A DNA stretch of 64,000 bases from positions 124,001 to 188,000 of the forward strand of contig NZ_JADKRZ010000001.1 of NCBI RefSeq assembly GCF_015350905.1, written 5' to 3'. The notes below the pieces were generated by a model. It saw nothing but the letters and a program-made list of their open reading frames with translations. It was not told the origin of the DNA and did not search any database. The position numbers were made by a program, and so were the translations under genes. The DNA comes from Curtobacterium sp. VKM Ac-2865. Lineage in GTDB: Bacteria; Actinomycetota; Actinomycetes; Actinomycetales; Microbacteriaceae. This document shows positions 1 to 10,202 of the stretch, piece after piece (within the stretch, counting starts at the first letter, position 1; each line of letters begins with the position of its first letter).

Positions 1-1111
<1,111 letters not shown>

Positions 1112-1318
1112 CGTGGATCCCTTCGGGTGGGAGGGGTGGGGGGAGCGGGTCGGCACCGACCGCCACTCGGGTCAGCCACGCGATCGGGGTTCGTCGACCT
1201 GGACCGCCGCCCGTCCTCGGATCAGGCGAGGACGGACGACGGCGTCCTGGGGTCGATCGTTCGGGTCCGATCGGGGTACCGCGGCCGGCCTCCCGGGGGA
1301 GGCGCGGCGGCCGGTGCA

Positions 1319-1354
1319 CAGACAGCATCACCGGCGCGGCTGCCGCCGGACAAC
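1319..1354 (-). promoter_or_regulatory. Possible promoter of the GlmS-type gene
   Basis: On the minus strand TTGTCC is followed after 17-18 bases by TGATGCT, giving a weak -35/-10 pair. It would leave a leader of about 200 bases before the GlmS start. The stretch from 1112 to 1464 holds no supported gene; it is GC-rich with several short inverted repeats. The promoter is only a guess. Confidence 0.25.
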
Positions 1355-1464
1355 GTCCGCCGACGACTGTTGCGGTTCCCCGCGCACCAGGTGCGAGACT
1401 GCGGTGCCCGATGCGGGGTCACGCAACCGGTGGACCGAACGGTGGGTGCGCGACCAGCAGACAG

Positions 1465-1502
1465 ACGGGAGGCCCGGTGCCAGCTGGCACCGGGCCTCCC
1501 GT
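1465..1502. terminator. Perfect 38-bp palindrome, type C terminator-like hairpin
   Basis: The left arm acgggaggcccggtgccag is followed immediately by its exact reverse complement, with no loop beyond the CCAGCTGG centre. It sits 21 bases past the stop of the LuxR-type regulator, where its terminator is expected. The same GGGAGGC...GCCTCCC arms recur after other genes in this window. Confidence 0.75.
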
Positions 1503-1523
1503 GTGTGGATGGGCGGGTTCAGA

Positions 1524-4232
1524 TCACGTGAGCAGCGCGACCAGGTGGGAGCGCGACCGCGCCCCGACCTTGCGGTAGATCTGCGTCAGCCGCAGCTCGA
1601 CCGTGCGCTGGGACATGTACAGCGACGAGGCGATCTCGCGGTTGCGGTAGCCCTCCGTCACCTTCTGCACCACGGCACGCTCCTCCGCGGTCAGCGAGGT
1701 GAGCACTGCCGACGCGTCCGGCGCGCTCCGCGGCGTCCCGGGGGTGCCCGGGGTGGTCGCGGAGAGGAGCACGCCGGAGCGCACCGCACCGGAGAACGGA
1801 CCGGAGCCGACGACGCCACCGAGGGTGGGCATCGCGACCGTCGGGGCCGGCGTCACGAGCGGACGTCGGAGACCGGCGGCCTCGTAGGCCGCCGCGGCTG
1901 CTGCACCCAGGCGGGCACGGTCGGCGGGGGTGCCGACCGCGGCGAGGGCCGCGAACGTCCGAGCACGCTCGAACTGCGAGTCCGCCGGCTGGAAGACCTC
2001 GAGGGCACGTCGCTTGGACGCGTCCTTGGTCCCCTCGTCGGCGATGAGCGCCACGCTCCGTGCCAGCACCAGGGCGCCCCAGCGGGACGGCCGGGCGTGG
2101 TGGTCAGCGGCGAGCCGTGCGGTGATGTTCCGCGCGTCGTCGATCCGGTCGAGCCGGGCGTAGGCCTCGACCAGGTCCCCGAGGTGCCGGAGCACCGCCG
2201 GGTTGCGCAGGGAACGACCGATGGCGTCGGCGGCCTCGAGCGAGGACGCCGCCTCCTCGAGCCGGCCGTCGAGCAGCAGCACGCGGCCGCGCAGGGCGTA
2301 CAGCTTCGCCGTCGCACCCCACAGACGGCTCGTGGTGCGCTGTCGCAGGCAGTGGTCGACGACGTCGAGCGCGTCGGCCGAGCGACCCTCCGCGAAGTGC
2401 CGCCAGGCGATGGCGATCGCCCGGGACGGCTCGCGGAGCCGTTCCACGACCGCCGAGCCGGACTCCCAGACGTCGATCGCACGGAGCGCCTGCCGGAAGT
2501 TCCCGGAGCGCACCTCGTTCTCGGCGGACAGGTAGCGCGCCGCCTCGAGCCACACCGGAGCGGTGTCGTTGGCACGGGCGAGCACGAGTGCGAACACGCG
2601 GCGGGCGCTGCGGTAGCGCTCGGCGAGGCTCAGTGCGTGCGAGAGCAGCAGCAGTGCCGGGTCGGACATGGCGAGCAGCTTCTGGGCGGCGAGGCCCTCG
2701 TGCAGCTCGGCGTCCGGCGGCAGGGTGCCGTCGACGGCGGCGACGAGCTGTCGCGCCGTCGCGAGGACCTCCGCGGTGTGCTCGGAAGCACGGTCCTCGA
2801 AGAGCTCGGCGCGGTGCAGCAGGTCACGTGCCTGGTCGAGCTCCCACGCCTCGGCGCGGAAGGACGCCACCATGGCCAGCAGGCCGGCGAGGGCGTCGGA
2901 CTCCTCGGCGTCGTCCGTCCGGACGGGGACCATCAGCTCGTCCGCGTGGACCACGTCGCCACTGAGGTACTGCACCGAGTACTGCAGGCGGAGTCGTCGG
3001 ACCTCGTCGCGCAGCTCCTCGAACGGCTTGATCGCCGCGAGGTACCGCGCCGCGTAGCCGAGCAGCCGGTGTCCGAGCAGGACCTCGGCGACGGTCAGCA
3101 GTGCGGCGTGCTCGACCTCCGAGCCCGTCCCGACGTGCAGGGCACGCTCGGTCAGGGCGACGGCGGCGTGCGAGTCGCCCTCGGCCGCGTACGACTTCGC
3201 CGCGGTGAGCAGTGCGACCGCGTCGGGCGTGTGCTCGACGAAGCTGCTGTGCCAGACGGCGGAGCGGTCGTCGTGCGCCGCCGCGTCCGCTGCCAGCTCG
3301 GTGTGCGCCTCGCGGCGGTCCTTCGCGGGCATGCTCCAGTACAGCGCGGAGCGGACGAGCGGGTCACGGACGGCGATCGACTGCCCGCGGAGCGTGGCCA
3401 GGCCGGCGCCCACGAGGTCGTCGACGGCGTCCCGGTCCCAGCCGGCGAGCCGGGCCGTCGGCACGAGTGCCAACCGCGCCAGGACGTCCAGATCGCGTCC
3501 TGCGGCGGCTTCGAGCACGAGTGCCGCGGCTGCGGCGGTCGTCGGGGTGGGGCGGAGCGGGAGCACGAGCGGCTCGGTGCCGACGAGCTGTTCACGGCGG
3601 AGTGCGCCGATCTGCTCGCGGAGGGCTCCGGGGTTGCCACCGGTCTCGTGGGCGAGGACGGCGAGGACGCCGTCGTTCGCTTCTTCCGGGGCCATGTCAC
3701 GAGCCAGCACGAGTGCCTCGTCCTGCGCGAGCGGTTCGAGCCGCAGCGTGGGGAGGGACGTGAGCGGGCCGTTCGACGGCACACGGCGGACGGTCGCCAC
3801 GAGGCGGAGCGCCGTGCCGGCGAGCCGTCCCGCGAGGAAGGCGATGAGCTCCTGGCTCTCGGCGTCCATGCGGTCCAGGTCGTCGATGAGCACGAGCGTC
3901 GGCGGGAGCGTCAGCGCGTGCACGGCGTCGAGGAAGTCGTGCGCTGCGGCGAGGCCGTCGTCGACGTTGCGGACCAGACGCGCGATGTGCGCCGAGGCCC
4001 GGGGGTCGTCGAGGGCGGTGAACAGGGATGTCACTCCCGACATGGGCCAACGGGCTTCGCTTCCGTTGACGCCCAGTCGGACGACGGGGATGGAGACACG
4101 GTGCGAGACCGCGTCGAGGACGCTGCTGCGTCCGGAGCCAGGGTCGCCGACCACGACCATCGCAGACTCCCGGGGGAGGACTGCGAGGGCTGCGATCCGG
4201 TCGACCTCAGAACGTCGACCGGTGAGTTCCAT
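1524..4232 (-). CDS. Large ATP-binding LuxR-family transcriptional regulator (LAL/MalT-like)
   Basis: This is a 902-residue signal-dependent transcription factor of the LAL type. An AAA/NB-ARC-like ATPase module lies at the N-terminus, with Walker A GDPGSGRSS at residues 29-37 and a Walker B-like TLVLIDDLDRMD near residue 115. A long alpha-helical, TPR-like middle follows. A LuxR helix-turn-helix closes the protein (last 60 residues: LTAEERAVVQKVTEGYRNRE, then the recognition helix and TQIYRKVGARSRSHL). The family normally binds ATP and an inducer and activates nearby or distant promoters. The inducer and targets cannot be read here. The neighbours (GlmS, HisN) give no clear regulon. A small open frame at 4239-4427 ends six bases before this start, which suggests translational coupling. 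Confidence 0.88.
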   Translation of the reverse strand: MELTGRRSEVDRIAALAVLPRESAMVVVGDPGSGRSSVLDAVSHRVSIPVVRLGVNGSEARWPMSGVTSLFTALDDPRASAHIARLVRNVDDGLAAAHDFLDAVHALTLPPTLVLIDDLDRMDAESQELIAFLAGRLAGTALRLVATVRRVPSNGPLTSLPTLRLEPLAQDEALVLARDMAPEEANDGVLAVLAHETGGNPGALREQIGALRREQLVGTEPLVLPLRPTPTTAAAAALVLEAAAGRDLDVLARLALVPTARLAGWDRDAVDDLVGAGLATLRGQSIAVRDPLVRSALYWSMPAKDRREAHTELAADAAAHDDRSAVWHSSFVEHTPDAVALLTAAKSYAAEGDSHAAVALTERALHVGTGSEVEHAALLTVAEVLLGHRLLGYAARYLAAIKPFEELRDEVRRLRLQYSVQYLSGDVVHADELMVPVRTDDAEESDALAGLLAMVASFRAEAWELDQARDLLHRAELFEDRASEHTAEVLATARQLVAAVDGTLPPDAELHEGLAAQKLLAMSDPALLLLSHALSLAERYRSARRVFALVLARANDTAPVWLEAARYLSAENEVRSGNFRQALRAIDVWESGSAVVERLREPSRAIAIAWRHFAEGRSADALDVVDHCLRQRTTSRLWGATAKLYALRGRVLLLDGRLEEAASSLEAADAIGRSLRNPAVLRHLGDLVEAYARLDRIDDARNITARLAADHHARPSRWGALVLARSVALIADEGTKDASKRRALEVFQPADSQFERARTFAALAAVGTPADRARLGAAAAAAYEAAGLRRPLVTPAPTVAMPTLGGVVGSGPFSGAVRSGVLLSATTPGTPGTPRSAPDASAVLTSLTAEERAVVQKVTEGYRNREIASSLYMSQRTVELRLTQIYRKVGARSRSHLVALLT

Positions 4233-4238
4233 CAGGAC

Positions 4239-4427
4239 TCACCGGCCTCCGGTACCAGAGGCGGACCAGCGGTCAGAGCGCACGGAGGCGGACCGGCCCA
4301 GGACGGGGGTGGTGACCCCGCTGGAGCTCGGACGTGTGGCGGCCATCAGGGAGGCGCCGGGCAGATCGTGGTTGGAATGCGGTCGAGTGAGGGTGCACTC
4401 GATCTCGCTCGGGAACGATGAATTCAT
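4239..4427 (-). CDS. Possible 62-residue leader ORF upstream of the LAL regulator
   Basis: The frame opens with ATG AAT TCA TCG preceded by a GGTGAG-like ribosome site and stops with TGA six bases before the regulator start. The predicted peptide begins MNSSFPSEIECTLTRPH and is rich in Ser, Thr and Pro, with no domain I recognise. It has no partner on the other strand to explain it. It could be a real short protein, a coupling leader, or chance. The remaining upstream DNA to 4696 has no other gene, only GC-rich hairpins. Confidence 0.35.
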   Translation of the reverse strand: MNSSFPSEIECTLTRPHSNHDLPGASLMAATRPSSSGVTTPVLGRSASVRSDRWSASGTGGR

Positions 4428-4601
4428 CGTCTTCTCACCCTTCGGGTTGGGTATCTGACGAACACGACGGGTCTGTGTCAGCTCCGGGACTAGGGATCCC
4501 GAGGCGTCGACTGGCCTGCCGTCTGTGAAGGAACCTATCTCAGTAGTTCGACGGGACAGCCGATGCACGCAGTCGGATGTGACGATGGGTCACCCCAGAA
4601 C

Positions 4602-4675
4602 GGGGGGTCTTTCCCCCCTCGTGGGGGGCACATGGAGCGATCCAGGGGTCAGAACGGGGGACAGGTCTGTCCCCC
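4602..4675 (-). terminator. Cluster of G/C-run hairpins downstream of hisN
   Basis: Two strong stems lie here. GGGGGG-TCTTT-CCCCCC is at 4602-4618, and GGGGGACAG-GT-CTGTCCCCC is at 4656-4675. They begin 21 bases beyond the hisN stop codon and would fold in the hisN transcript. A further CCCCCC/GGGGGG pairing at 4613-4627 competes with the first stem. Confidence 0.6.
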
Positions 4676-4696
4676 TCCGGGCGGACCAGCGGCTGG

Positions 4697-5479
4697 TCAG
4701 CGCCGGATGATCTCGACCACGGCGTCGTGCACCAGGCCGTTCGAGGCGAGGGCGCTGCCGTGCCATGGGCCGGGATCGCCGTCGAGCGAGGTGAAGCGGC
4801 CGCCGGCCTCTTCGACGATGGGCACGAGCGCCGCCATGTCCCACGGCTTCAGGTCCGGCTCGCCGGCGACGTCGAGGATGCCCTCCGCGACCATCATGTA
4901 CGACCACATGTCGCCGTAGGCCCGCGTGCGCCACACCATCCGGGACAGCGTGATCAGCGGCTCCAGCCGGTCGTCCTCGTCCCACTGCTGGATGCTGTTG
5001 TAGCTGAGGCTGGCGTCCGCCAGGTCCGCGACGCCGGAGACGTGCAGGGGGCCGTCGAACCCGTGCGCACCGAGGCCGGCTGCCGCCCACCAGCGCTTGC
5101 CGAGCGCGGGGGCGCTGACCACGCCGAGGACCGGCCGGCCGTCCACCGCGAGCGCGATGAGGGTCGCCCAGACCGGCACGCCACGGAGGTAGTTCGCGGT
5201 GCCGTCGATCGGGTCGACCACCCACTGGCGGTGTCCCTCGCTGAGGGCGTCGGCGCCGGTGTCCGCGGTGGTCTCCTCGCCGAGGAAGGCGTCGTCGGGG
5301 CGCTCGGCGGCGATCCGGTCGCGCAGGGCCCGTTCGACCGCCTGGTCGGCGTCGGTGACGTGGGTGCTGTCGGCCTTCCGCGACACGTGCAGGTCGGCGG
5401 CCCGGAAGCGCTCGAGGCTGATCGCGTCCGCGGTGTCCGCGAGGGAACGGGCGAAGTCCAGGTCGGCGCTGAGGTCCAC
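4697..5479 (-). CDS. hisN: Histidinol-phosphatase, inositol monophosphatase family
   Basis: HisN removes phosphate from L-histidinol phosphate, the penultimate histidine step in actinobacteria; the family is Mg-dependent. At 260 residues it has the expected size. The metal-binding motifs are GEET at 67-70, DPIDGT at 89-94 and the late PWDMAALVPIVEEAGG. The start is a GTG lying six bases after TACGCT, so the mRNA looks leaderless. The reading is supported by close similarity in pattern to actinobacterial HisN (the phrase VTDADQAVERALRDRI and the PIDGTANYLRG loop). A general inositol-phosphate phosphatase role is the main alternative. It stands alone, away from other his genes. Confidence 0.88.
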   Translation of the reverse strand: MDLSADLDFARSLADTADAISLERFRAADLHVSRKADSTHVTDADQAVERALRDRIAAERPDDAFLGEETTADTGADALSEGHRQWVVDPIDGTANYLRGVPVWATLIALAVDGRPVLGVVSAPALGKRWWAAAGLGAHGFDGPLHVSGVADLADASLSYNSIQQWDEDDRLEPLITLSRMVWRTRAYGDMWSYMMVAEGILDVAGEPDLKPWDMAALVPIVEEAGGRFTSLDGDPGPWHGSALASNGLVHDAVVEIIRR

Positions 5480-5485
5480 GGGACG

Positions 5486-5491
5486 AGCGTA
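5486..5491 (-). promoter_or_regulatory. -10 box of leaderless hisN promoter
   Basis: TACGCT on the minus strand ends six bases before the hisN GTG. No Shine-Dalgarno is present, which fits a leaderless transcript. Confidence 0.5.
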
Positions 5492-5497
5492 GCGGGG

Positions 5498-6604
5498 CTA
5501 GGCCGCGACGACCTCCTCCTCCTCGAGCCGGCTGACCTCGCGCGCACGGGCGATGCGGCTGCGACGGGCGACCAGGCCGTGCACGACGACGCAGAGCAGC
5601 ACGGCCGCGGCGAGCCAGAGCGCCAGCACCAGGGAGCTCCGGCCGAGGGACGCGCCGGGGAAGTACTGCAGGTCCTGCGCGGCCTCCAGCCAGGCGGCGC
5701 CGCTCCAGAACGTGTTGAGGGCGGCGAAGAACCCGGGCTGGAACGCCGGCTGGAAGATTCCGCCTGAGGACGTGAAGTTCAGCATCACGAACAGCATCGT
5801 CAGCACCGGCGTCGTCCACCGCCCGAGCAACGGGTGCAGCCCGATCCCCAGGGCGATGATGACCGCGTCGTACATCCACGCGAACAGGAACACCTGCCAC
5901 GTGTGGGTCGTGACGACGCCGTAGACCGGTCCGGCGACGACGGTGCCGATGCCCGCGACCACCCCGGCCGTGGCGAGTCCGACGACCGCCGTCCAGACCG
6001 CACCGAGCCGCGTCGCGAAGGCGGCGACCGCGATGGCCGAGGCGTACCCGCCGACGCTCAGCGCGACGAGCAGGAAGAACAGTCCCTGCCCGGTGGTGTC
6101 CTGGTCGCCGGCCGGCACGACGTCGACCACGCGGAAGGGCAGGTGCTGGTCGTACGCGATCGGCAGGAACACCTTCTGCGCCGCCGTGGCGGTCGTCTCC
6201 GACGCGGCCGTGGAGACGTAGAGCGTGGCGCCCGTCGTCGTCGGGGCGTACACGGCTGCGAGGTCGCGGTCGCGCACCTGACGCTCGGCGGTGGCCGTCG
6301 TCGCCACGACGTGGGCCACGAGGGCGCCGTCCGACTGGTCCGTGACCGTCTGCGCGAACACCTGCGCGGTGGGGCCCTGACCGACGATGCCGACGGGGAG
6401 CTCTCTCGGTGCGGGGGCGTGGAAGGCGCCGAGGTAGGCCAGGCCCATGCCGGCCGCGAGGAACAGCGGCACGAGGATGTGCGTCGCGAAGGTCAGCAGC
6501 GTGCGGCCGAGGCCCGCGGGGCGGAGCACCCCGGGCGCGCGGTGGGGAGGTCGGGGAGCGGCGTGGTGGCTCTTGACGTAGTTGTACTTTGCAACTTCAG
6601 ACAC
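5498..6604 (-). CDS. YhgE/DUF3533-like integral membrane protein (ABC-2 type fold)
   Basis: The protein has about 368 residues if it starts at the GTG of VSEVAKYNYVKSHH. A short basic N-terminus leads into one membrane helix (LLTFATHILVPLFLAAGMGLAY split by short turns). A roughly 130-residue extracytoplasmic part follows (PVGIVGQGPTAQVFAQTV...). Five or so further helices make up the C-terminal half, and the tail is rich in Arg and Glu. This layout matches the YhgE/Pip and DUF3533 families, which resemble ABC-2 permeases and phage-infection proteins, but no ATPase gene is adjacent. The substrate is unknown. The longer open frame that continues upstream through rsgA is out-of-frame shadow. 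A type A palindrome lies between this gene and rsgA. Confidence 0.75.
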   Translation of the reverse strand: MSEVAKYNYVKSHHAAPRPPHRAPGVLRPAGLGRTLLTFATHILVPLFLAAGMGLAYLGAFHAPAPRELPVGIVGQGPTAQVFAQTVTDQSDGALVAHVVATTATAERQVRDRDLAAVYAPTTTGATLYVSTAASETTATAAQKVFLPIAYDQHLPFRVVDVVPAGDQDTTGQGLFFLLVALSVGGYASAIAVAAFATRLGAVWTAVVGLATAGVVAGIGTVVAGPVYGVVTTHTWQVFLFAWMYDAVIIALGIGLHPLLGRWTTPVLTMLFVMLNFTSSGGIFQPAFQPGFFAALNTFWSGAAWLEAAQDLQYFPGASLGRSSLVLALWLAAAVLLCVVVHGLVARRSRIARAREVSRLEEEEVVAA

Positions 6605-6720
6605 GTGTGGCGATGCTACGCCCGTGCCGGGGGTTTGTCGACGCGGGACCAGGCGGCTGCGCGGGGCTGCGCGGCGGGACCAGCCCGGCGAGCGGGGCTG
6701 CGCGTCGCACGACCAGCCCG

Positions 6721-6780
6721 GTGAGATAGCACTTCGTGTCGGGTCCGGCCCGGCCGACCCGACACGAAGTGCGATCTCAC
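6721..6780. repeat. Type A palindromic repeat (copy A1)
   Basis: The 60-base element reads gtgagatagcacttcgtgtc, a short GC-rich centre, then gacacgaagtgcgatctcac, a near-perfect inverted repeat. It lies between the YhgE-like gene and rsgA. The same element occurs at least eight more times in this window. Confidence 0.85.
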
Positions 6781-6834
6781 CGAGGACAACCGCCGGCGGC
6801 CACGCCAGCCGCGGCGGGCACGGAACCGCGCGGC

Positions 6835-7893
6835 TCAGTCGGAACCGGGGTCGTGCGCGCCCATGCCCGTCAGCAGTGCACGGAAGGAGTCCAGCCGCTC
6901 GATGCCCGTCGGCCCGAGCTCCCCGGCGGCGACCCGGTCGACGATCTCCCAGTCGTGGGCCTGCGGCAGCGGGATGTCGTCCCGCGGGGGCAGCACCGGG
7001 ATCGCGTGGGAGGCGAAGGCGCGGAACACGTTCTCGGGCTGCACGTGCCCGAGGCCGAACGACCGCACACCCGGCGTGTCGATGATCCAGCCGCCGTCGT
7101 GCACGCGCAACGCGACCGAGGACGACGACGTGTGCCGCCCCCGCCCGGTGACGGAGTTCACGACGCCGATCGCCCGCGTGGACCCGGTCAGGGCGTTCAC
7201 GAGCGTGGACTTGCCGACGCCGGAGTGCCCCACGGTCACGGTGACCTTGCCGTCGAGCAGCTCGTGCAGGTCGTCGAGCGGGAAGTCGTCCGCACGGCTC
7301 GTCACGATCCGCAGGTCCAGGCACGCGAAGTGCGCCAGGAACGCTGTCGGGTCGGCGAGGTCGGTCTTCGTGATGCACAGGATCGGGTCGAGGCCGGCGT
7401 CGAACGCCGCCACGAGGTACCGGTCGATCAGCCGCGTGCGGGGCTCGGGATCCGCCGCCGCGACGACCACGAGCATCTGGTCGGCGTTCGCGACGATGAC
7501 ACGCTCGACCTCGTCCGAGTCGTCGGCGCTCCGCCGCAGCAGCGTCGTCCGTTCGGCGACCCGCACGATGCGCGCCAGGGAGCCCTCGTCGCCGGAGACG
7601 TCCCCGGTGAGTGACACGTGGTCGCCCGTGACGACGGACTTGCGCCCGAGTTCCCGGGCCTTCGTCGCCGTGATGACGTGCTCGCCGTCCTCGTCGGTCA
7701 CGAGCACGCCGAACCGCCCGCGGTCGACGTTCGTCACCCAGCCGCTCGGCGCGTCCTCGTACGCGGGACGCGTCTTCGTGCGCGGCCGGTTGCCCTTCGG
7801 GTTCGGGCGCACCCGCACGCTCGACTCGTCGTACTGGCCGTAGGGCTCGTCCTCGTCGCCGTCCGACCCGCCGTCGTCGTCCCACCAGCTCAT
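6835..7893 (-). CDS. rsgA: Ribosome small-subunit-dependent GTPase A
   Basis: RsgA is a circularly permuted GTPase that helps mature the 30S subunit. The 352-residue protein shows the permuted motif order: G4 TKTD at 175-178, then G1 GHSGVGKS at 222-229, then G3 DTPG at 272-275. An OB-fold region precedes them (about 50-115). The first 45 residues are acidic, then basic. The C-terminal third lacks the usual cluster of Cys and His that binds zinc: only Cys173 and Cys191 exist, both upstream. The ATG overlaps the aroA stop (ATGA), so the two are translated together; pairing of aroA with rsgA is common in actinobacteria. Confidence 0.93.
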   Translation of the reverse strand: MSWWDDDGGSDGDEDEPYGQYDESSVRVRPNPKGNRPRTKTRPAYEDAPSGWVTNVDRGRFGVLVTDEDGEHVITATKARELGRKSVVTGDHVSLTGDVSGDEGSLARIVRVAERTTLLRRSADDSDEVERVIVANADQMLVVVAAADPEPRTRLIDRYLVAAFDAGLDPILCITKTDLADPTAFLAHFACLDLRIVTSRADDFPLDDLHELLDGKVTVTVGHSGVGKSTLVNALTGSTRAIGVVNSVTGRGRHTSSSSVALRVHDGGWIIDTPGVRSFGLGHVQPENVFRAFASHAIPVLPPRDDIPLPQAHDWEIVDRVAAGELGPTGIERLDSFRALLTGMGAHDPGSD

Positions 7894-9314
7894 CGCGACA
7901 CCTCCGGCGACGAGGACGGCGACGCCGATGAAGACGACGCCGACACCGAAGCCGACGCCACGAGCTCGGCCCACAGCTCCGGGAACTGCGGCAGCGTCTT
8001 CGCCGTCGTCCCGATGTCGTCCACCGCGATGCCCGGCGTCACCAGCCCGACGATCGCGCCAGCGGTCGCCATCCGGTGGTCCTCGTACGCGGCCCAGCCA
8101 CCGCCGTGGAGCGGCGCCGGCTCGATCCGCAGGCCGTCGTCGAGTTCGTGCACCGAGCCTCCTGTCTGGTTCACGTCCGCAGCGAGCGCTGCCAGCCGGT
8201 CCGTCTCGTGGCCGCGCAGGTGGCCGATCCCGGTGATGGTCGTCGGTCCGGCGGCCAACGCCGCCAGCGCGACGAGCGCCGGTGCCAGCTCGCCACCGCG
8301 GGTCAGGTCCAGGTCCAGACCCGGGACGGAGGCTCCCCCTCGGATCCCGACGCCGCCACCGAACACCAGGTCGTCGCCGTCTCGGACCACGGTCGCGCCC
8401 CACCGGGGCAGGAGGGTCTCGAGGTCGGCACCGACCTGCGTGGTGTGGGTGGGCCAGGTGCGGATGCGGACGGTGCCGCCGGCGACGAGTGCGGCGACGG
8501 CGAAGGGCGCGGCGTTCGACAGGTCGGGCTCGATGGTGACGTCGACCGCGGCGATCGGGCCCGGGTGCACGACCCACTCGCCGACCGCGGGCTCGTCGAC
8601 GCGGACGCCGCGGGCGCGGAGGGCGGCGACGGTCATCTCGATGTGGGGGAGGCTCGGCAGGCGCTCGCCCTCGTGGCGGAGGTGCAGCCCCTGGTCGAAG
8701 CGGGGGGCCGAGAGCAGCAGGCCGGAGACGAACTGGGACGAGGCCGAGGCGTCGATCGACAGCGCGCCGCCGCGGACCGAGCCCGTGCCGGTGAACGCGA
8801 ACGGCAGTGAGCCGTCCCCGTCGTCGGTGACGTCCACGCCGAGCTGCACCAGGGCGTCGATGACGGGGCGCATCGGGCGGCGTCTGGCGGACTCGTCACC
8901 GTCGAAGACGACCGGGCCGACGGCGAGGGCGGCGAGCGGGGGCAGGAAGCGCATCACGGTGCCGGCGAGACCGCAGTCGACGCGGACGTCCCCGGTCATC
9001 GGCGCCGGGGTGACCCGGAGGTCGGGGCCGTACGGGTTCGGGCCGTCGGGGTCCGTGCTCGGGAGCTCCTCGATCCCCACGCCGAGTGCGCGGAGCCCCT
9101 CGACCATCAGGGCGGAGTCGCGCGAGTGCAGCGGCAGGTGGATCCTGGACGGTCCGTCGGCGAGGGCCGCGAGGACGAGCTCGCGGTTCGTCAACGACTT
9201 CGACCCGGGCAGCGAGACGTCGCCGCGGAGGGGCCCGCTCGCGACGGGCGCGACCCACGGGGCCGGACCCGCTCCGGTGGGGGTCTGGCTCTGGGAATGC
9301 GTCGTGTCTGCCAT
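7890..9314 (-). CDS. aroA: 3-phosphoshikimate 1-carboxyvinyltransferase (EPSP synthase)
   Basis: AroA transfers the enolpyruvyl group of PEP to shikimate-3-phosphate, the sixth step of the shikimate pathway. The protein has 474 residues, slightly long because of about 30 extra residues at the N-terminus. The substrate loop [10 protein letters not shown] is at 35-44. [13 protein letters not shown] and [18 protein letters not shown] follow, and GHETDRL comes late in the chain. These are hallmarks of the family. It is the first gene of a two-gene unit with rsgA. A TAGTCT -10-like box lies nine bases before the ATG. The loop residue pattern looks like class I, but that is not certain from sequence alone. 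Confidence 0.95.
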   Translation of the reverse strand: MADTTHSQSQTPTGAGPAPWVAPVASGPLRGDVSLPGSKSLTNRELVLAALADGPSRIHLPLHSRDSALMVEGLRALGVGIEELPSTDPDGPNPYGPDLRVTPAPMTGDVRVDCGLAGTVMRFLPPLAALAVGPVVFDGDESARRRPMRPVIDALVQLGVDVTDDGDGSLPFAFTGTGSVRGGALSIDASASSQFVSGLLLSAPRFDQGLHLRHEGERLPSLPHIEMTVAALRARGVRVDEPAVGEWVVHPGPIAAVDVTIEPDLSNAAPFAVAALVAGGTVRIRTWPTHTTQVGADLETLLPRWGATVVRDGDDLVFGGGVGIRGGASVPGLDLDLTRGGELAPALVALAALAAGPTTITGIGHLRGHETDRLAALAADVNQTGGSVHELDDGLRIEPAPLHGGGWAAYEDHRMATAGAIVGLVTPGIAVDDIGTTAKTLPQFPELWAELVASASVSASSSSASPSSSPEVSR

Positions 9315-9432
9315 CGGTTCACAAGACTACTGAAACGATGTGGAGGACCCGTGGCGACAGCACTCGCACCCACGCGGACACGCTTGCCGGACGCGTCGAC
9401 GACGCTGCCCGTCGTCCCGACGTCGCTCGCCC

Positions 9433-9438
9433 TAGACT
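9433..9438 (+). promoter_or_regulatory. -10 box of leaderless promoter before the sigma factor
   Basis: TAGACT ends eight bases before the ATG at 9447 with no ribosome site between. This supports 9447 as the start. A GTG at 9351 with a good GGAGG site is an in-frame alternative that would add 32 residues. Confidence 0.45.
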
Positions 9439-9446
9439 GGCGGGCG

Positions 9447-10202
9447 ATGACGACCGACGAGCCGCAGGCGACACCGAACGACCTGGTCGAGGAGACCGAG
9501 GCCCAGCTCGACGCTGAGGAGGCCGAGGCCGAGGTCGTCGACGCGAAGACCGTGTCGAGCCCCGAACTGCGCCGGCTCTTCGAGGACCAGGCGCTCCCGT
9601 TCATGGACCAGCTCTACGGCGCGGCCATGCGGATGACCCGGAACCCGTCGGACGCGTCCGACCTGGTGCAGGAGACCTTCGTCAAGGCGTTCGCCGCGTT
9701 CCGCCAGTTCAAGCAGGGCACGAACCTGAAGGCCTGGCTGTACCGGATCCTGACGAACACGTTCATCAACACGTACCGCAAGAACCAGCGGAACCCGTAC
9801 CAGGGCACCATCGACGAGCTCGAGGACTGGCAGCTCGGCGGCGCGGAGAGCGTCACCCAGTCGGTGTCCGCGCGGTCCGCCGAGGCCGACGCGATCGACC
9901 ACCTGCCGTCCTCCGCCGTGAAGGACGCCCTGCAGGCCATCCCCGAGGACTTCCGGATGGCCGTGTACTTCGCCGACGTCGAGGGCTTCTCCTACCAGGA
10001 GATCGCCGACATCATGAAGACCCCCGTGGGGACGGTCATGAGCCGTCTCCACCGTGGACGCCGGCTCCTCCGGGGGCTCCTGGCGGACCACGCTCGCGAG
10101 ACCGGTGTCGTTCCGGACGCAGCGTCGACGGCGACGATGCGCGGACGAGGCCGAGGAACTGCTGCGGCGTCGAGCCGCACGAACGGAAAGGGTGCGCGAT
10201 GA
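9447..10202 (+). CDS. sigH: ECF RNA polymerase sigma factor, SigH/SigR type
   Basis: This sigma factor directs RNA polymerase to oxidative and thiol stress promoters in relatives such as Mycobacterium SigH and Streptomyces SigR. It has 251 residues from the chosen ATG. Region 2 runs through [29 protein letters not shown] and [20 protein letters not shown]. Region 4 includes [40 protein letters not shown] and RRLLRGLL. An acidic 40-residue lead and a low-complexity tail flank these. The stop overlaps the start of the anti-sigma gene by ATGA, the classical arrangement. The start is chosen for the leaderless -10 box; a longer form from 9351 is possible. It probably controls its own promoter together with the anti-sigma factor. 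Confidence 0.92.
   Translation: MTTDEPQATPNDLVEETEAQLDAEEAEAEVVDAKTVSSPELRRLFEDQALPFMDQLYGAAMRMTRNPSDASDLVQETFVKAFAAFRQFKQGTNLKAWLYRILTNTFINTYRKNQRNPYQGTIDELEDWQLGGAESVTQSVSARSAEADAIDHLPSSAVKDALQAIPEDFRMAVYFADVEGFSYQEIADIMKTPVGTVMSRLHRGRRLLRGLLADHARETGVVPDAASTATMRGRGRGTAAASSRTNGKGAR

Noticed and set aside
1112..1464. glmS ribozyme in the leader
   Set aside because: The leader has no glmS ribozyme core and this ribozyme is known mainly from Firmicutes.
5498..7885. One 795-codon reading frame joining the YhgE-like gene to upstream DNA
   Set aside because: The upper part covers rsgA out of frame; the GTG at 6604 is the plausible start.
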